This document shows, piece by piece, positions 63,050 to 64,000 of a DNA stretch of 64,000 nt (position 1 is its first letter; each line of letters opens with the position of its first letter). The stretch covers positions 62,001 to 126,000 of the forward strand of contig NZ_QGOL01000003.1 of NCBI RefSeq assembly GCF_003259255.1. Direction: 5' to 3'. The position numbers were made by a program, and so were the translations under genes. Below the pieces are notes generated by a model. It was not told the origin of the DNA. It saw nothing but the letters and a program-made list of their open reading frames with translations, and searched no databases. The DNA comes from Algoriphagus litoralis (lineage in GTDB: Bacteria; Bacteroidota; Bacteroidia; Cytophagales; Cyclobacteriaceae).

Positions 63050-64000
63050 CAGGCAAGGTTGGGAAAGGTGATTTGGACCACTTTACATTCTTCTTTTTCA
63101 TCAGGACATGCCTGCATTTTAATAGCGCTCTTTATTTCAAAAGGCCGGATTTCATTGATGAGAGAAATATATTCCTGCCAAGGGGTAATGGATCTGAAGT
63201 AGTCGGTCTGCACTCCGGATTCATTTTCCTTAACCTTATTGTTAATCCATACTTTAAGTTCGATTATTTCTTTCTCAAGCCAAAATTCTATTCGAATTCC
63301 CAAATCGCCGTTCGAGGAATGGATCTGTTCTTCCAGGAGGTTTTCGATAAGGCTCTGGACGATGATTGCGGGAATTTTCGAGTTAGGGTGAAGCTTGGAC
63401 CCATGAGAGATGATCTGGAATTTAAGTTTTTCGCCATACCGGAGTTTTTGTAGCTGTAAGTACCACTCTATCATCTGAATCTCCTGTGCTACAGACACGG
63501 TCTCTTGACTTAGTTGCATAATAAAATACCGTAGCAACTTACCAAAAATGGATAAGAACCGGAGTGAAGATCTCTTGTCCTCGGTCATAATGAAATGCTG
63601 GATTGCATTGAGCGAATTAAAGACAAAATGTGGGCTGAGCTGTGCAGAGATGGCCTCTATCTGGAGTTTGGTCGCTTTTTGTTGGATTTTCCAGCGTTCA
63701 AATTGTTCCGATTTGACTTTTTGCTCGGCTCTAATACGTGCGATTTGACCAGCATAGATAGATGCCACAGCGAGCAAAATCCGAAGATGCTGATCCGTAA
63801 AAAAGCCCCGGCGGGAGTTTTCGCTGTCTATCACGCCAATGACTTTGCCTTCCAAAAGAATGGGAACTGCGATCTCTGAAAGGCGGAATTGATCATCCTG
63901 AATGTAATCCGACTCCAACAGGGTGTCTTCGATGATTAAGGGCAGCCCTGAAGCAGCCACGCGTCCAGTCACACCTTTTCCGAGAGGAATCTTGATGGCA
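63049..64000 (-). CDS. GAF-domain LytS-type kinase homologue with degenerate ATP-binding domain, 5'-truncated by window edge
   Basis: The frame runs to the window edge, so the N-terminus is missing. The visible part is the end of a GAF domain (PLGKGVTGRVAASG ... GVIDSENSRRGFF), a coiled coil and a His_kinase core with intact phospho-acceptor LSPHFVFNSLNAIQHF. In the ATPase part the ENAIKHG motif is ENLLEEQ, the DNGxG box is replaced by INNKVKEN and no G2 box is seen, so ATP binding is doubtful. It probably pairs with the intact 7TMR-DISM kinase encoded next (1-bp overlap) and the LytTR regulator. Confidence 0.85.
   Translation of the reverse strand, partial: AIKIPLGKGVTGRVAASGLPLIIEDTLLESDYIQDDQFRLSEIAVPILLEGKVIGVIDSENSRRGFFTDQHLRILLAVASIYAGQIARIRAEQKVKSEQFERWKIQQKATKLQIEAISAQLSPHFVFNSLNAIQHFIMTEDKRSSLRFLSIFGKLLRYFIMQLSQETVSVAQEIQMIEWYLQLQKLRYGEKLKFQIISHGSKLHPNSKIPAIIVQSLIENLLEEQIHSSNGDLGIRIEFWLEKEIIELKVWINNKVKENESGVQTDYFRSITPWQEYISLINEIRPFEIKSAIKMQACPDEKEECKVVQITFPNLA

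Overview
The window looks like chromosomal DNA of a Bacteroidota member of the order Cytophagales, most like Cyclobacteriaceae/Algoriphagus. This rests on gene content and promoter style, not on a database search. Supporting signs are a type IX secretion plug protein, a DUF3276/PUR protein, an IPExxxVDY protein next to pyruvate kinase, DUF4301, LytS/LytTR-type two-component systems, many SpII lipoproteins, and several exact TAnnTTTG -7 boxes. No rRNA, tRNA, CRISPR array, integrase or transposase gene was seen.

Layout. 0-5.8 kb: the tail of an ABC1/UbiB-type kinase, a MITE-like repeat, a secreted sorbosone-dehydrogenase-like lipoprotein, an ABC-F ATPase and the T9SS plug protein. 5.8-10 kb, minus strand: a solitary Cas6-like protein with its own promoter, ychF, an AI-2E-family permease, a PUR-domain protein and a ferredoxin. 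10-21 kb: LuxC-like acyl-CoA reductase, a 7TM histidine kinase, a short-chain fatty acid transporter, aconitase, two small exported proteins and a large hybrid kinase. 21-34 kb, minus strand: TPR lipoprotein, a second AI-2E permease, an M3 peptidase preceded by a deoxyribosyltransferase-like/TPR protein, a large zinc metalloprotease, and a set of outer-membrane proteins. 34-41 kb: yidD, the acpP-fabF-rnc-nadE-lgt operon, and IPExxxVDY-pyk in the opposite direction. 41-45 kb: a four-domain fasciclin lipoprotein and a LytS/LytTR pair. 45-49 kb: an overlapping operon of phosphorelay proteins, an MBL hydrolase and an NFACT protein. 49-55 kb: miaA, pfkA, an aldo/keto reductase and a penicillin-acylase-family lipoprotein. 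55-58 kb: a degenerate accessory patch. 58-64 kb: a WYL regulator, DUF4301, and a two-kinase plus LytTR signalling operon that runs off the window.

Most genes are housekeeping: TCA cycle, glycolysis, fatty acid synthesis, NAD synthesis, lipoprotein maturation, tRNA modification and envelope biogenesis. The unusual parts are: (1) the orphan Cas6 with no CRISPR context; (2) a protein joining a deoxyribosyltransferase/DRHyd-like domain to a helical repeat region, resembling bacterial relatives of the ASK1 signalling core, in a likely operon with an M3 peptidase; (3) a truncated phosphohexomutase homologue that has lost its metal, sugar and phosphate motifs; (4) a decayed island at about 56.1-57.7 kb with two reading frames broken by in-frame stops, a possible DNA methyltransferase tail and a palindromic repeat; (5) a phosphorelay lacking its kinase embedded in a translation-related operon; (6) three genes whose -7 promoter box lies exactly 4 nt before the ATG, implying leaderless mRNAs.
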